Under the pieces are notes generated by a model that was given only the letters and a program-made list of their open reading frames with translations, was not told the DNA's origin and did no database searches. From positions 1 to 64,000 of the forward strand of contig QJPP01005216.1 in NCBI GenBank assembly GCA_003996215.1: 64,000 bases of DNA. Reading direction: 5' to 3'. This DNA is from Jaltomata sinuosa. Taxonomy: Eukaryota; Streptophyta; Magnoliopsida; Solanales; Solanaceae. The position numbers were made by a program, and so were the translations under genes. Within the stretch, counting starts at the first letter, position 1; every line of letters starts with the position of its first letter. Of this stretch, positions 31,803 to 44,159 are shown piece after piece.

Positions 31803-34323
31803 TGTCATGATCCAAAATTGGGCACGGGAGGGAATCATACAAGAAGGAGTCCAACAGTATATATATATATACCTACAACAATAAACATACAATAATGGCC
31901 CAAATGTGACCGAGAAGACAAAACATCTTCAAGACTACCCGGGACATGGTGTCACCGGTATAAGAGCATCTAAATAAATGAATGGCTATAAAACAAGAGT
32001 TTTCTATCCAAAATACAAAAATATTGACATATATGTAGATGGAAAGAAGTAAAAGATCTCCAAACGCTAGGAGCTCACTGTTATTCGAACAACAGCTGGC
32101 CACGAACGATTGGAGGGTCAACGAGGGTGGATCATTCTAGGTACTGCATTAAAAAAGGATGCAGAGTGTAATATGAGTACCAAAATAATGGGTACTTAGT
32201 AGGTATCATGGGCCGACCGAGCTCAGAAATATAATATATATTATAAGAAACAAAAAAGTAAACTAGCTACAGGGATCCACCTAAATCTAGTGACCATCAG
32301 AAAAAAGAACTTTCTAATAGAGAACTATCTAAACTGACGGTGAAGATAATAATGGAAAAGTCACTCCAAGTACATATAAACAATGCAGTGCAATGCAACG
32401 AATGCATCGAGAGATGATATGAGATGAAATATGGTCAATGCAAAAAAGTAAAACACGATATCTAGTACCCCAAGCGCCCATAATGTAACCTCAAGCTTAT
32501 CAACATGAATGTAAAATAGACAAAAGGTCTGGAAACATCTCTTAGACCAACATATACAGTGGTCCTTTCCTTTCCTTCGAAAACCTATGGTTAAGTAAAA
32601 ATCTCATGTTTAAACCAAAAACCTCATAATTCCGTCATTTCCAAAACATTTGTCATGCAATGCAGTATGAGATATGATACCAAATTCAGAGAATATCAAA
32701 TAAACTAGGTTAAAACACCCACCAACCAAGATAACTTACCTGGAACTCCACCCACAAATACACAAATACCATAATTGACGAGCATAATATGGAAAGTAAC
32801 CAGGAAAATAAGTAAAAGCACCTGCTCTGCCTTGAAAAACTCTCTAAGTCCTTCTAAGGATTCTAGGCTAGCAACGACAATTCTACAAGCTCCAATACCA
32901 GTAATACTATTCTACGGTCTCGAAGATGGCAAAAAAGAGCAGAAAACAAGGTTTAAACCTAATTTCTAACCTAAACCTAGCCTAATGTTCATGCAACACA
33001 TAACATATAAAAACTAACTAAGCCAAGTCTAAAATAAGTAAGTTGTAACCTACCTCAAGGCTGAACTTCAAGCATGAACTGTCACTCATTTGTCTTCCCC
33101 TTACGAATAGCCTCAGAGAGATTCCATGCTATCAAGAACGTAAACTAGGTGCCAAGACAAGAAGATTGACACCTATATTGCTATACGAAAAATAGGGCCA
33201 AAAATCAGGTTAGAAAATGACCCGTGGGGCCCGTGCAACAAAAATGAACCAATTTTCACAATTATGTTTGAAGCGGGTTTATACACCCATGCCCGAAGTT
33301 TGGGAATGAATGAGACTCGCTTCGGGGACCAAAATAGAACCTAAGTCCACTTTGATCAAGAAGTTGTATGCAAAAAGGATGGAATTTACGAGGGAAATGC
33401 AGAAATAATGCTAGGATGATAACTAGAACGGAGAGAGGAAGAGATTTACCTCAATAGGACACAAAATCAATGAGAATTAATGCTTTTCCACGTTTTCCGA
33501 GCTTTATCAATGGAGGATTTTAAGTTGGAATGAAGTGAAATGAAGAAGACAACTTCTTTTAACTACTGGTGATCGATGCACCTGCTGTCATAATGATACA
33601 TGTGCGGCATCACCATTGCTCCCAGATAACCATAGGGGCGGTGGTCAACTTAACCTATGACCCCCCGCAGGTGTGGTGAGCACGCTGCAGGGACGCTCCG
33701 TAGGTACGGCTAAAAGAGAGCAGCTGGCGCCCCTTACCGATGTCACCCAGGGCCGCAAGTGTGTTTGATGATCATAGAGGCGGCTGCAGGTGCAACCCCA
33801 GGCATGCAAGAGCGCCATACTAGATACCAATAGCACCATCTGCAACAACACACATCTTAAACTCTGACCGCACCCTCGGGATTCATTCAAAACCCCATGA
33901 ACACAAACCAGACATGCTACTCCACAAAAAATGACATTCCAGACTCAACAGAATTGATGAAAATCCCAACAGAGATATTTTGTAGAAAAGTGGGTCCCAC
34001 ACCCAAAAACCAATTATAATTAAAAAGGAACCCAATAGCCCAAAATGAGTTCAAAAGTCTTGGGACCCGAACCAAAGGTCCCTCTAGCCCAAAGTCAACA
34101 TTTCGGAGCTAATAGCGCTGACAAAATTTCCATCTGAGGCCGCCTTCTCTGAATGTTAACCAAAGTCAACTTTACTAGTCTTAAGAGATGCAAAATAAGG
34201 AAATGAGCTTAAAACACAAACAAACTATCCGAAAAGGAAACTATCAATTCTAGAAAGTCATAAATGACCTGTAGCCACTGTGGTACTGCTTGAATAAAGG
34301 AAATGACGTAAAGGGTCATTACA
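31803..34323 (-). repeat. Gypsy-3 3' LTR (2.5 kb)
   Basis: Borders on the plus strand are TGTCATGATCC (31803) and GGGTCATTACA (34323). It matches the 5' LTR fragment (52716-54370) in long blocks, for example GACAAAACATCT and GATTGACACCTATATTGCTA, at roughly 80 percent in sampled parts. Near its left end it lacks about 100 bases present in the 5' LTR. A GC-rich cluster with CACCTGC (near 33578) and GCAGGTG (near 33666 and 33787) lies at 33560-33830. A short TA run is at 31858-31871. Confidence 0.8.
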
Positions 34324-37300
34324 ACATCCACTACTAAAAGAACTCTTGTCCTCAAAAGTTAAAGAAAAGAAGATACCTGAAGTCTCAAAAAGGTGAGGAT
34401 AGTTGTTCCACATGTTGGTCTCGATCTCCTAAGTAGCCTCCTCGACAGGATGATGCTGCCACTGAACCTTAACTGACAAAATCTCCTTGGACCTCAACTT
34501 CCTAACCTGCATATCCAAAATAGCAACAGGCTATTCCTCAAAGGCTAGAGTCTCATCTAATTGAACCAAAACCCACTGAAGCATGTGAGACTCATTCAAA
34601 ACATATTACCGCAGTGTAGAAACATGGAAAACTGGATGAACATCGGAAAGAGCAGGAGGAAGGGCCTTCTCATAAGTAACCTCTGCAATAAGACGAAAGA
34701 TCTCAAATGGCCCAATGAACGTAGGATTGAGCTTACCCTTCCTCCCGAACCTCATCACACCCTTCATGGGTGACACACAAAGGAATACACGATCACCAAC
34801 TAAAAACTCTAAGTATCAAACCCTTTAGTCAGCATAACTCCTATACCTACTCAGGGCAGTGCATAGACTCTTCTGAATGACCCAAACTCTATCCATAGAA
34901 TTATAAAGCAAGTCAGTACCCTACGACCTAACCTCAAAGGCATCAAACTAAGCCATTAGAGATGTGCACCCTCTACTATACAAAGCCTCAAATGAAGCAA
35001 TCTGAATACTAGAATGATAACTATAATTATCCACAAACTCGGGCAAGGCTAAAAACTTGTCCCACTAACCCCTAAAATCAATAATACATGCCCACAACAT
35101 ATTCTCCAAAACTTGAATAGCGTGCTCTAACTGACCATCAGTCGGTGGGTGAATATTAGTGTGAAGCTCAACTTTGGTACCCAACTCCCTCTGAATAGAC
35201 CTCCAGAAACATGAAGTAAACTGAGTACCATGGTCATAAAAAATAGAAACTGGCACCCCATGAAAATTGACAATCTGAGAATGTAGATTTGAGACAACCT
35301 CTCAAAACTATAGGAAGTCTGAACCAACAAAAAGTGAGTAGAATTCATCAACCTATCCATGATAACTAAAATAGAATCAAAATATCCGCAAAGGGCGTGG
35401 ATAATAGACTACAAAGTCCATAGTTATGTTATCCTATTTCCACTCTAGAATGGGTAGCCTCTGAGTAAAACCACTCAGTCTCTAGTGCTCAAACTTCATC
35501 TGCTGACAGTTCAAGCACCTAGACACAAAATCTGAGATATCCCTCTTCATCCCACACCACCACAAGTGCTGCCTCAAGTCACGTACATCTTAGCTGCCCC
35601 ATGATAAGTAGAATACCTAGAATAATGAGCCTTCTCCGTGATCAATCTGATCAGCTCACCAACTCTAGGAATGCAGATATGACCCTCAATCCATAGGACA
35701 CCGTCCGAATCTAAGGTCACCTTCCTAGCCTCACTACTCAATACCTTGTCATGGATAATCCTCAACCTCACATCATCAAACTTTTGTGCTTGAATCTGCT
35801 CCAACAAGGATGATCAAGCCTCAATAGAAGCAACAATATTGCTTGACTCAGAAATATCAAGTCTAACTATCCTGTTAGCCAAGGACTAAATATCTAAAGC
35901 TAAAGGTCCCTCCTCTGCTTCTAAGAATGCCAAGTTACCTATACTCACTGCCTTCTGGCTCAAGGCATCTGCTATCACGTTTTCCTTGCCTGAATGATAA
36001 TGAATGGAGATATCATAGTCCTTCAGTAAATTTAACCACTTGCGCTGCCTCAAATTTAGATCCTTCTACCTGAAGATGTACTGAAGACTACGATGGGTAG
36101 TGAAGATCTCAAAATGCACACCATAAAGATAATGCCTCCAAATCTTCAATGCAAAGACTACTGCTGCTAACTCTAAATCATGGGTGGGGTAGTTCTTCTC
36201 ATGAACCATCAGTTTTCTTGAAGCATAAGCAATAACTTTGACCTGATGCATTAATATACAACCCAAACCAACACCAGAAGTATCACAATACACTGTAAAA
36301 CCCCTGGCGCTCAATCAAAAGTGTAAGAATCAAAGTTGAAGTCAATAAGGCCTTAATCTTCAAAAAGCTCATCTCACACTCATCAGACCATTACAAAGGG
36401 ACATTCTTCTGAGTCAATCTAGTAAATGAAGTTTCTATAAAATAAAACCCCTGCATAACCCGTCTGTAGTAACCTACCAACCCGATGAAATTGTGAACCC
36501 TTATAGGAGAAGTAGGCCTAGTCCAATCACAAACTGCCACAATCATTGCCTAATCTACCATAATCCTATCCTTGGACAACACTTGCCCCAAAAATGTCAT
36601 AGTCTCAAGACATAACTCACACTTAGTGAATTTGGCATGTAACTGATGGTCTCACAAGGTGTGAGTTATGATTCTCAGATGCTGCTCATGCTTCTCTCTA
36701 CTTCTTGAATATACCAAAATATCGTCGATGAACAAAATCATGAAGAAATCCAATTAGGCTTTGAACGCATGGTTCACTAACTCCATAAATATTGTTGGGG
36801 CATTTGTCCATACAAAATACATGGCTAGGATCTCATAATGGTTGTATTGAGTCCTTAATGCAGTCTTTGGGATTTCTGCAACTCTAATCCTCAACAGGTG
36901 GTAACCGATCCTCAAGTATATCTTAGAGAACACCACTGTACCCTATAGGTGGTTAGGCATATCATTAATACGTGGCATTAGATACCTATTCTTAGTTGTC
37001 ACCTTATTCAACTGCCTGTAGTCAATACACATACGCATGGATTCGTCCTTCTTCTTCACAAATAGAACTAGAGCACCCCACTGAGATATAACAGGCATGA
37101 TGAACCCTTTACTCAATAAATCCTGGAGTTGATCCTTAAGCTCTCTTAACTCAGCTGGTGCCATCTGATATGGTGGAAAAGAAATGGGTTAAGTGCCCGT
37201 CTTGGCCTCAATGCTAAAGTTAATGTTACGATCAGGAGGGAGACCCAATAGATTAAAAGAAAACACATTTGAATAATTGCAAACCATTAAAGCTGACTTA

Positions 37301-37595
37301 AGAGAATGTTTTGTGGCAGTAGTATCACGTACATAAGAAAGATAGGCTAAGAACCACTTCCCAACCAACCATTGGGTGCCCAAGAAAGATATAACTCCCT
37401 TCGATATATGGCTATCGACACTTTTTCATACTATTGGAGGGATACCAGGCAGCTGTCGAGTAACAGTCTTAGTGAAGCAATCCAAGACCGCATAGTCGGG
37501 AGAAAATCAATGCATGCCTAAAATCACATCAAAGTCAACCATAGCTAGAACAATCATATCTACCCATGTGTCATATCCTATAATAGTTACCACAC
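34324..37595 (-). pseudogene. Gypsy-3 pol: protease C-half, reverse transcriptase, RNase H, integrase, chromodomain
   Basis: From right to left: protease second half (DMIVLAMVDFDVILGMH near 37510-37560), linker (PPDRNINFSIEAKTGT), and RT with [35 protein letters not shown] and FIDDILVYSRS. The first catalytic Asp of RT is replaced by Tyr (KIYLR). RNase H has [14 protein letters not shown] and [12 protein letters not shown]. The integrase has a zinc-domain spacer, MDRLMNSTHFL, FYDHGTQFTS and TDGQLEHAIQVLEN with the Glu kept. A chromodomain-type tail with EEQPVAILD lies near 34500-34560. Many stops and shifts. Confidence 0.8.
37591..37595. repeat. Target-site duplication of the Athila-type element, left copy
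   Basis: CACAC immediately before the 5' LTR (starting TTATG at 37596). The same five bases follow the 3' LTR at 50920-50924. Both copies lie inside the gypsy-3 protease. Confidence 0.85.
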
Positions 37596-39077
37596 TTATG
37601 TGCTGTGATTTTGCAGCACTTTCAATGCTTAAAACATGGAATTGGAGTATGTTCTTTAGTGATTTTTAGTAGTTTTGATGTGTTTTTGAGTATTGTGCAG
37701 GAAAACATGGTTTAGAGACTAAGTATAGAAAAAGACTACAAATTTTGTTGAAACTGAGTTTCATGACTCAACTCTATGAGCCGTGAATGCATCAAATTGT
37801 GGAAGTCAGTCATGGAATAAGTACTGCATATGGTTCCTAAATCCTGATTTCTACGTGATGTTTCCACGAACCATGGACCTGTTCACGAGTTGTGATTCCT
37901 GTCTTTGGAACCTGATCAGAGGAGAAGAAAAAGGTCTGAGATTTACGAGGCCATTCCATGATCCATAAAGCTTTCCACAAACCATAGAATGAACTCTTGG
38001 AAGTGAACCTGCAACATGACAAAAGCTCTGAGTTTCACGAGGATCTTTGACGACCCATAGAAGTTTCCACGTACCATATACTATGTCCATGGAAGTTGCC
38101 AACTCAAGTTTTCCTTGTTTATTTAGTATAGGATTTCTAATGTCTATAAATACCTTCCCTAGGTTTTATTTTACCTTTTACGCTCTATAATTTGTAGGAA
38201 AAATATTTGTAAACTTTGGTATTGATTTGTTCTTTGTTTTGAGAGATTAACACATCCATAGTTCTTGATTCTTGATTTCTTCTTCAGTTATTCAAGTTTC
38301 TGGATTTCATTACTTCTTTTTCTAAGTATATGATCATGAATGGTTCAACAACTTTTGATTATTTGCTTATGAACATGAGTAGCTAAATCCACAACTAGGG
38401 TTGTGGAAACCATAACAGATTAACAAAGTAGGCAAAGTACTTGGCAATTCTAGGATGGTGTTTATGCATTTATTGCTCTTCCATTTGCTTTGATTGATTT
38501 TTAACAATTGCAAATGTTAGAACTCGAGTTATTCTTATTTGATGGACAAAGGAGGTAATGAATGGGAAAAGGGTTGATTACAATGGAGATTTGAGGCTAT
38601 CAACACTCATCTAATAGCTTGAACTTGTTCTGGAATAGCTAATCTTGGATCAAAGGTAAGGGTTAGTAAACTATACACCCATAGATGGACCAAGTTACGT
38701 GGTGAAATTCATATATCTAGGGGAACAACCATTTAGGTAAACCTAACTTACCAATATTGCATGCTAAGCACCAAAATAAAATGCTAGTACAATGCCTATA
38801 TCATTATGAACTCATGAGGAACACAGTCCTAGTCCATCTTCTCTCTGAATCAAAACAATATTGATACTTGCTGATAATTGGTTACTTAATAATTTACAAA
38901 CATTAATTGTTACTTAAAACTCCTATTTAGGGAAATAAGTCGGCTAAGACCGTGAATACACACAGTTGAACAAGACCTACCATATTGCCTGTGGGATTGA
39001 CCCTAACCTTGGTTAGGTTCTATATTTGAACAATGACCACTTTATTCTTCCTTTGGAGATATAATTTAGGCGTATCA
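37596..39077 (+). repeat. Athila-4 5' LTR
   Basis: 1482 bp, ending GGCGTATCA. The first dinucleotide is TT where the 3' LTR has TG, a decay of the terminal dinucleotide. TATA box TATAAATA at 38145-38152. The 330 bases before it (37760-38100) are filled with imperfect palindromic words of the CACGA...TCGTG kind. Confidence 0.88.
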
Positions 39078-39082
39078 AATTT

Positions 39083-39099
39083 TGGCACCGTTGCCGAGG
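39083..39099 (+). other. Athila-4 primer-binding site
   Basis: TGGCACCGTTGCCGAGG, five bases after the LTR, close to the TGGCGCCGTTGCCGGGG site of plant elements primed by tRNA-Asp. Confidence 0.75.
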
Positions 39100-39221
39100 A
39101 ATACAGTTTAGGATTAAGAGTAATTGTGTTATTTGACTATTAGTCCTTATTTTCTGATTTGACTTTTTCTATTGTTTTTGTTTCTGTTCCATAGGTTGAA
39201 CACTTGTGCATGCCCAGTATA

Positions 39222-41163
39222 ATGAGTCAAGGCAATCCCCTAATTTCATTTGATTCTGAACTCCCACGAACTCTGAGAAAAATGTTTAACGAGGGAGTTT
39301 TTGAGACACCCGAACATGCCACAACATGGATGTTGGCCGAAGAATAGCAGAGGCAAAAGGTAGCAGAAGATAATCAAATTGTGCAAGAAGCACAAGTTGT
39401 AGATGCACTTTCTCAACAAAATGTTGAAGCTAAGCAAGCACGGTAAGCTAGACAAGAAGCTGCTCATCAAGTTTAACTAGATGCTTAGGCTGTGAGAGAT
39501 GAGGCAGTGTGATGCAATATACATCAAGATCTGGTTGGTCTGAGAGGGAATAGGGGTCGCAAGCCTCAACAAGCCTGACACATCCCTTGGTACAATCTTG
39601 ATGATAATGATGTTGATGACATAAGGATAACAAGCCCTATTGTATTACCTGTTGGTACAAAGTTTGATATTACAAGCACTATGATTAAGCTGCTGAACTG
39701 GAAGGGATTATTTGCTGCCAAGCCTACTGATGATGCAAACTTGCACTTGAAGAACTTTGTGGGGATCTGCAAGGCTTACGACCTACCAGGGGTAGATCAA
39801 GATGCTATCAGATTGCAATTCTTTCAATTCTCTTTGACTGGTGAAGCAACACTTTGGCTTGCGAAACTACCTGATGCTTCGATATACACATGGCTGGAAC
39901 TAAGGAGTATGTTTCTGAAGAGGTTCTTTCCACATCAAGGATGTTGTAGCTAAAGCAGGAGGTATATAATTTCAAGAATCTACCCACGGAGGCCCTGTAT
40001 GAAACATGGCTTAGGTTCAATAAGAAGCTAAAACAAGTACCAAATCACCGAATCCCTGTGGATCATTTGATGGAGATTTTCTAATGAGCACATAATGCAA
40101 ATACCAAGGCAGTAGCTGATACAGTCAGTGGAAGAACGTTCATGGAGAATACTTATATCAATGCTTCTGAGATGCTTGATAGAGTCACAAAGATGAACAT
40201 GGCCTGGCATACGAGAGAGGCTGAGAGCTCAGTAGGAACTTATGTAGTTGGGACATCCATTCACCATTAGGAGTTATAGGAGATTAGACAAGAGTTCATA
40301 GTGTCAAAAACAACTATAGATTTGATTGTGAAAGAAATTCTTAACAATGAAGCAGAGAAGGTGAACGCTGTATGTTCACAAGGTAAAGAACCAAGACAGG
40401 ATGGGCACGAATCTGATGAAGAAGATAATTATCTGAATGATCAAGTGATGGGATTTTAGGCCAATAGCCAAGGAAATCAAGGTCGAAATAGAGATAGAGA
40501 TGACAAAACCAATCTTGCTATAAAGATAGAAGAAGGGATAGAGACAGGGATGGTGACTGGCACAAGAAGGATGGCTACAAAAATCATAGAAGCAGCTTAT
40601 ATGTCCCTCCTAGTAACCATGAAGCCGAATTTGATCAGTTAACTGTCAAAGTGTTGATTGCCAAGGTATTACAGAAGGTGGATTCTAGTGATGGTAATTT
40701 AAATGAGATGTGTGCTAACATTGTAGGCATGAATCAAAAAGTATAGTCACATGTCATCTCCATCAAGCAAATGGAGCAATAGATAAGTCAACTATCTTCA
40801 ACTTTGAATCAATGTCAAAAGGGGACACTTCCTAGTAATATAGTCCAAAATCCAAAAAATGATGGGCATTGCATGGTGATGACTACTCAAAGCATGAAAC
40901 AGACTGTTAATCCTTCTATTCCCATAGTTGTCGATGAGCCAGCCAAGCCTGAAAAAAATGATGCAGAAATTATGGTTGCTTCAGAGGAAAAGGGTGGTAA
41001 TGAATGTTCAATTGAGAAGAAGTCCAAAGCCACAAGGGAGAAGAATGAACAACTTCCACATGTCTTAAAACTCATACCATTACCTCCTCCACCTTACCCA
41101 AAGAGATTTATTAAGAAGGCTGAGGAAGGTAAATATCGCAATTTCATCTCCATGCTAAAATAG
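39222..41163 (+). pseudogene. Athila-4 gag
   Basis: It starts near the ATG at 39222 (MSQGNPLISFDSEL). The capsid core is in the open segment 39681-39953: FAAKPTDDANLHLKNFVGIC, GEATLWLAKLPDASIYTW and FLKRFFP. A following segment (40804-41163) is Lys/Glu-rich and ends in PLPPPPYPKRFIKKAEEGKY, the usual gag to protease linker. Several in-frame stops and shifts (for example near 39345 and 39951) break it. Confidence 0.78.
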
Positions 41164-41169
41164 CTTTCA

Positions 41170-41715
41170 GTGAATATTCTGTTGGTTAAAGCATTAGAGC
41201 AGATGCCTGGGTATGCAAAGTTCATGAAGGATCTGGTCACAAAGAAGAGAACTGTATGTTTTGAGCTTGCTGATAACTTACACCACTGTAGTGCAATAGC
41301 TTCCCATTCTATGGTGCAGAAAAAGGAAGACCCTGGAGCTTTTACTATCCCTTGCTTGATTGGAGCTTTCTATTTTGTGAAAGCATTATGTGATCTAGGT
41401 GCTAGTATTAATTTGATGCCACTAGCAGTGTTCAAACATTTGGGCTTGGGATCCCCCAAACCAACTACAATGTGGCTTCTTATGGCAGATCATACAATGA
41501 AAAGACCAGTGGGGATTCTCTATGATATACTTGTGAAAGTTGACACTTTCATCTTTCCTGCAGTTTCTATGATTCTTGATTGTGAGGTAGATTTTTAGGT
41601 TTCTATCATCGCGGGACCCCCAGTCCTTGCCACTGGATGCGCTTTCATTGACTTGGAGACTGAGAAGATGAAATTTTGACTTAATGATGAGGTAGTTACT
41701 TTCAATGTTTGCCAA
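41170..41715 (+). pseudogene. Athila-4 aspartic protease
   Basis: ALEQMPGYAKFMKDLVTKKR leads into the protease with FVKALCDLGASINLMP, the Athila form of the active site (Asp-Leu-Gly). VKVDTFIFPAVSMILD follows, then a stop at 41596-41598. Coding resemblance continues past the stop with FIDLETEKM. Processes gag-pol in an intact element. Confidence 0.75.
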
Positions 41716-42189
41716 TCAATGAAACATCATGATGACATGCGTGTAGTATCGGTTATTGATGTTGTTGATGAGGAGCAACTAGTTGTGTCTATTGAAAAGA
41801 GACTGGGTGTTGAAGCACTTGCAGCTGTTATTATGAACTTTGACACAGAGGATATTGATAAGTATGATGACATGGTAGAAGCACTTGTCGTTTTGGGGTC
41901 TTACACTTATGCTTTGAAGAAGCTTGATTTGGACCTGAAGAATCAATAGGCCCCACCAGCCAGACCATCTATTGAGGAGCCTCCAGTGTTGGAGCTCAAA
42001 GCACTTCCTTCCAACCTCCGGTATGTGTTCTTAGGAGCTAATGACACCTTGCCAGTTATTATTGCATCAGACCTAAATGAAGCGCAGGTCGAAGCTTTGG
42101 TTTCTATTCTAAGAATGTTCAAGAGGGCCATTGGTTGGTCCATTACTAACATTATTGGGATTCTGTCAGGAATTTTCATGCACAAAATT

Positions 42190-43525
42190 TAGCTTGAGCC
42201 AGATTGCCTCCCGAGTATGAAGCACTAGTGTAGGTTAAATCAGCCTATGCAAGAAGTTGTCAAGAAGGAGATCATCAAGTGGCTGGATGAAGGCATGGTT
42301 TACCATATTGCAGACAACAAATGGGTGAGCCCAGTTTAGTGTGTACCTAAAAAGGTTGGAATTATTGTATTTCCTAATGCTAAGAATGAGTTGATCCCTA
42401 TGAGGCCATTCATAGGTTGGCATGTATGCATGGACTACAGAAAGTTGAATGCTTGCATAGAAAAAGACCATTTTCCGATATCGTTCATGGATCAGATGTT
42501 AGACTGTCTTGCTGGTAGAGGATGGTATTATATTCTTGATGGTTATTCAAGATACAATCATATCTTGATTTCTTCAGAAGGCCAAGAGAAAACCACTTTC
42601 ACCTGTCCATATGGGATGTTTACTTTCAAAAGGATGCCATTTGGGTTATGTAATGCGCCAATGACATTTCAGCAATGTATGATGTCAATTTTCTTAGATA
42701 TTGTTGAGGAAACTATTGAGGTGTTCATGGATGATTTTTATATGGTTGGTGACTCTTTTAATGATTGTTTGGCTCATCTAAGCTGTGTGTTGAAAAGGTG
42801 TGAAGAGTGCAACCTAGTGCTGAATTGGGAGAAGTGTCACTTTATGGTCAAAGAGGGCATAGTGCTTGACCACCAAATTTCCAAGAAGGGTATTGATGTC
42901 GACAAAGCAAATATAGAGGTGATTGAAAAATTGCCTCCTCCACGTTCTGTGAAGGGTATCCAAAGTTTTTTGGGACATGCTGGTTTCTATCGCAGGTTCA
43001 TAAAAGACTTCTCTAAAATTTCACATCCCTTGTGCAAATTATTGGAGAAGGAAGTGAAGTTTATTTTTGATGATGCATATCTGAAGGCATTTGAATGCCT
43101 TAAGCAAAAGTTGATCTCCGCGCCCATTATTGCTTCACCTGATTGGTCTTATCCTTTTGAGATTATGTGTGATGCTAGTGGAGTGGATTTAGGAGGAGTC
43201 CTAGGTCAAATACGTGAAATAATTCTTCATCCCATCTACTACGCTAGCAAAGAACTTAATCATACTCAAAAGAAATATACTGTGATAGAATAAGAGCTGC
43301 TTGTTGTAGTCTTTGCATTCAAGAAGTTCAGATCTTATCACCTTGGCACTAAGGTGATTATTCACACTGACCACATAGCTCTTAGGTACCTTATGGAAAA
43401 GAAGGATGCTAAGCCTAGATTTATTAGATGGATGTTGCTGCTATAAGAATTTGACTTTTAGGTCAAGGAATGTAAAGGTACAAGAAATCAGGTAGCAGAT
43501 CACTTGTAAAGATTAAAGAAAGAAG
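42190..43525 (+). pseudogene. Athila-4 reverse transcriptase and RNase H
   Basis: RT blocks in order: VCMDYRKLNACIEKDHFPIS, YYILDGYSRYNHILIS with the first Asp, MPFGLCNAPMTFQQCM and VFMDDFYMVG. The long open frame 42391-43293 also covers the thumb (SFLGHAGFYRRFIKDFSKI) and the start of RNase H (IMCDASGVDLGG). TAA at 43291-43293 interrupts RNase H, which continues in the same frame with [20 protein letters not shown] and [11 protein letters not shown], then further stops. Confidence 0.85.
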
Positions 43526-43975
43526 CCATGCTAAAGCTTAATGATGAGCAAGACATTGATGATTAGTTCCCAGACAACCAAGTATTAGCAGCCTCCCAAG
43601 TTCATATTCCATGGTTTGCAGACTTTGCCCACTATTTGTCAAATGATATGGTACCTCCTGATATGTCTGTCCACCAACGAAGAAAGTTCATGTCTGATGT
43701 TAAGAAATTCTTCTGGGAGGAGTCATTCTTATTTCGTGTATATGCTGATACCATGATTCATAGATGTGTGCCTGAAGCTGAAATGACTAAGATAATAGAG
43801 GCTTTCAAGGCCAGTTGAAGTCTAAATGGATTGGACCGTTCAAACTGGAACAAGTGTTCCCACATGGTGTCATAGAGTTTTAAAATCATGAGGGCAAGAG
43901 GTTCAAAGCAAAATGGTCAGCGTATAAAGGAATATTTGGGAACTGCAGAGGAGCTTAAAGTTGTTGAACTTTGGA
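43526..43975 (+). pseudogene. Athila-4 integrase remnant with the catalytic core deleted
   Basis: The N-terminal part has ADFAHYLSNDMVPPDM and VKKFFWEESFLFRVYADTMI, ending IRRCVPE-like and IIEAFKAS at 43815. The next recognisable piece is SKWIGPFKLEQVFPHGVIE and FKAKWSAYKGIF, which belongs to the C-terminal domain. The whole DDE core and part of the zinc domain are missing between them. Athila-4 therefore could not integrate with its own integrase in this form. Confidence 0.72.
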
Positions 43976-44007
43976 CCCTTGGTGAATTCTTAGTAACCAA
44001 GGAACTT

Positions 44008-44080
44008 GATGAAGTCTGAGTAGTCAAGTGACCTACATAGTGCCGCGATGTTAAATCGAGCACTGCATGGGAGGCAACCC
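44008..44080 (+). repeat. Direct repeat (partner at 47845-47917) in Athila-4
   Basis: Both copies share TGAAGTCTGAGTAG, GCGATGTTAAAT-type words and GGGAGGCAAC. One copy follows pol and the other follows the envelope-position ORF. Each thus marks the leader-like end of a coding block. Confidence 0.65.
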
Positions 44081-44159
44081 AAGGATAATATTTGTTATGT
44101 GTGCCGGGATAAATGGAGGAAAGGTTCAGGAAAATATGAACTCAAAAAAAAGGTAAGTA

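Larger units (their letters stand above)
31803..37595 (-). mobile_element. Gypsy-3, left part: minus-strand chromovirus split by an Athila-type element
   Basis: The 3' LTR is at 31803-34323 and pol runs from its chromodomain end to the middle of the protease at 37595. The rest of the element continues at 50920. The break is exactly at the 5-bp duplication CACAC that flanks the Athila element, so the two parts were once contiguous. It is inserted in the LINE. Confidence 0.85.

Noticed and set aside
33645..33890. Cys-rich 81-codon ORF in the gypsy-3 LTR
   Set aside because: It is a reading of the GC-rich palindromic cluster, with no conserved pattern or start context.
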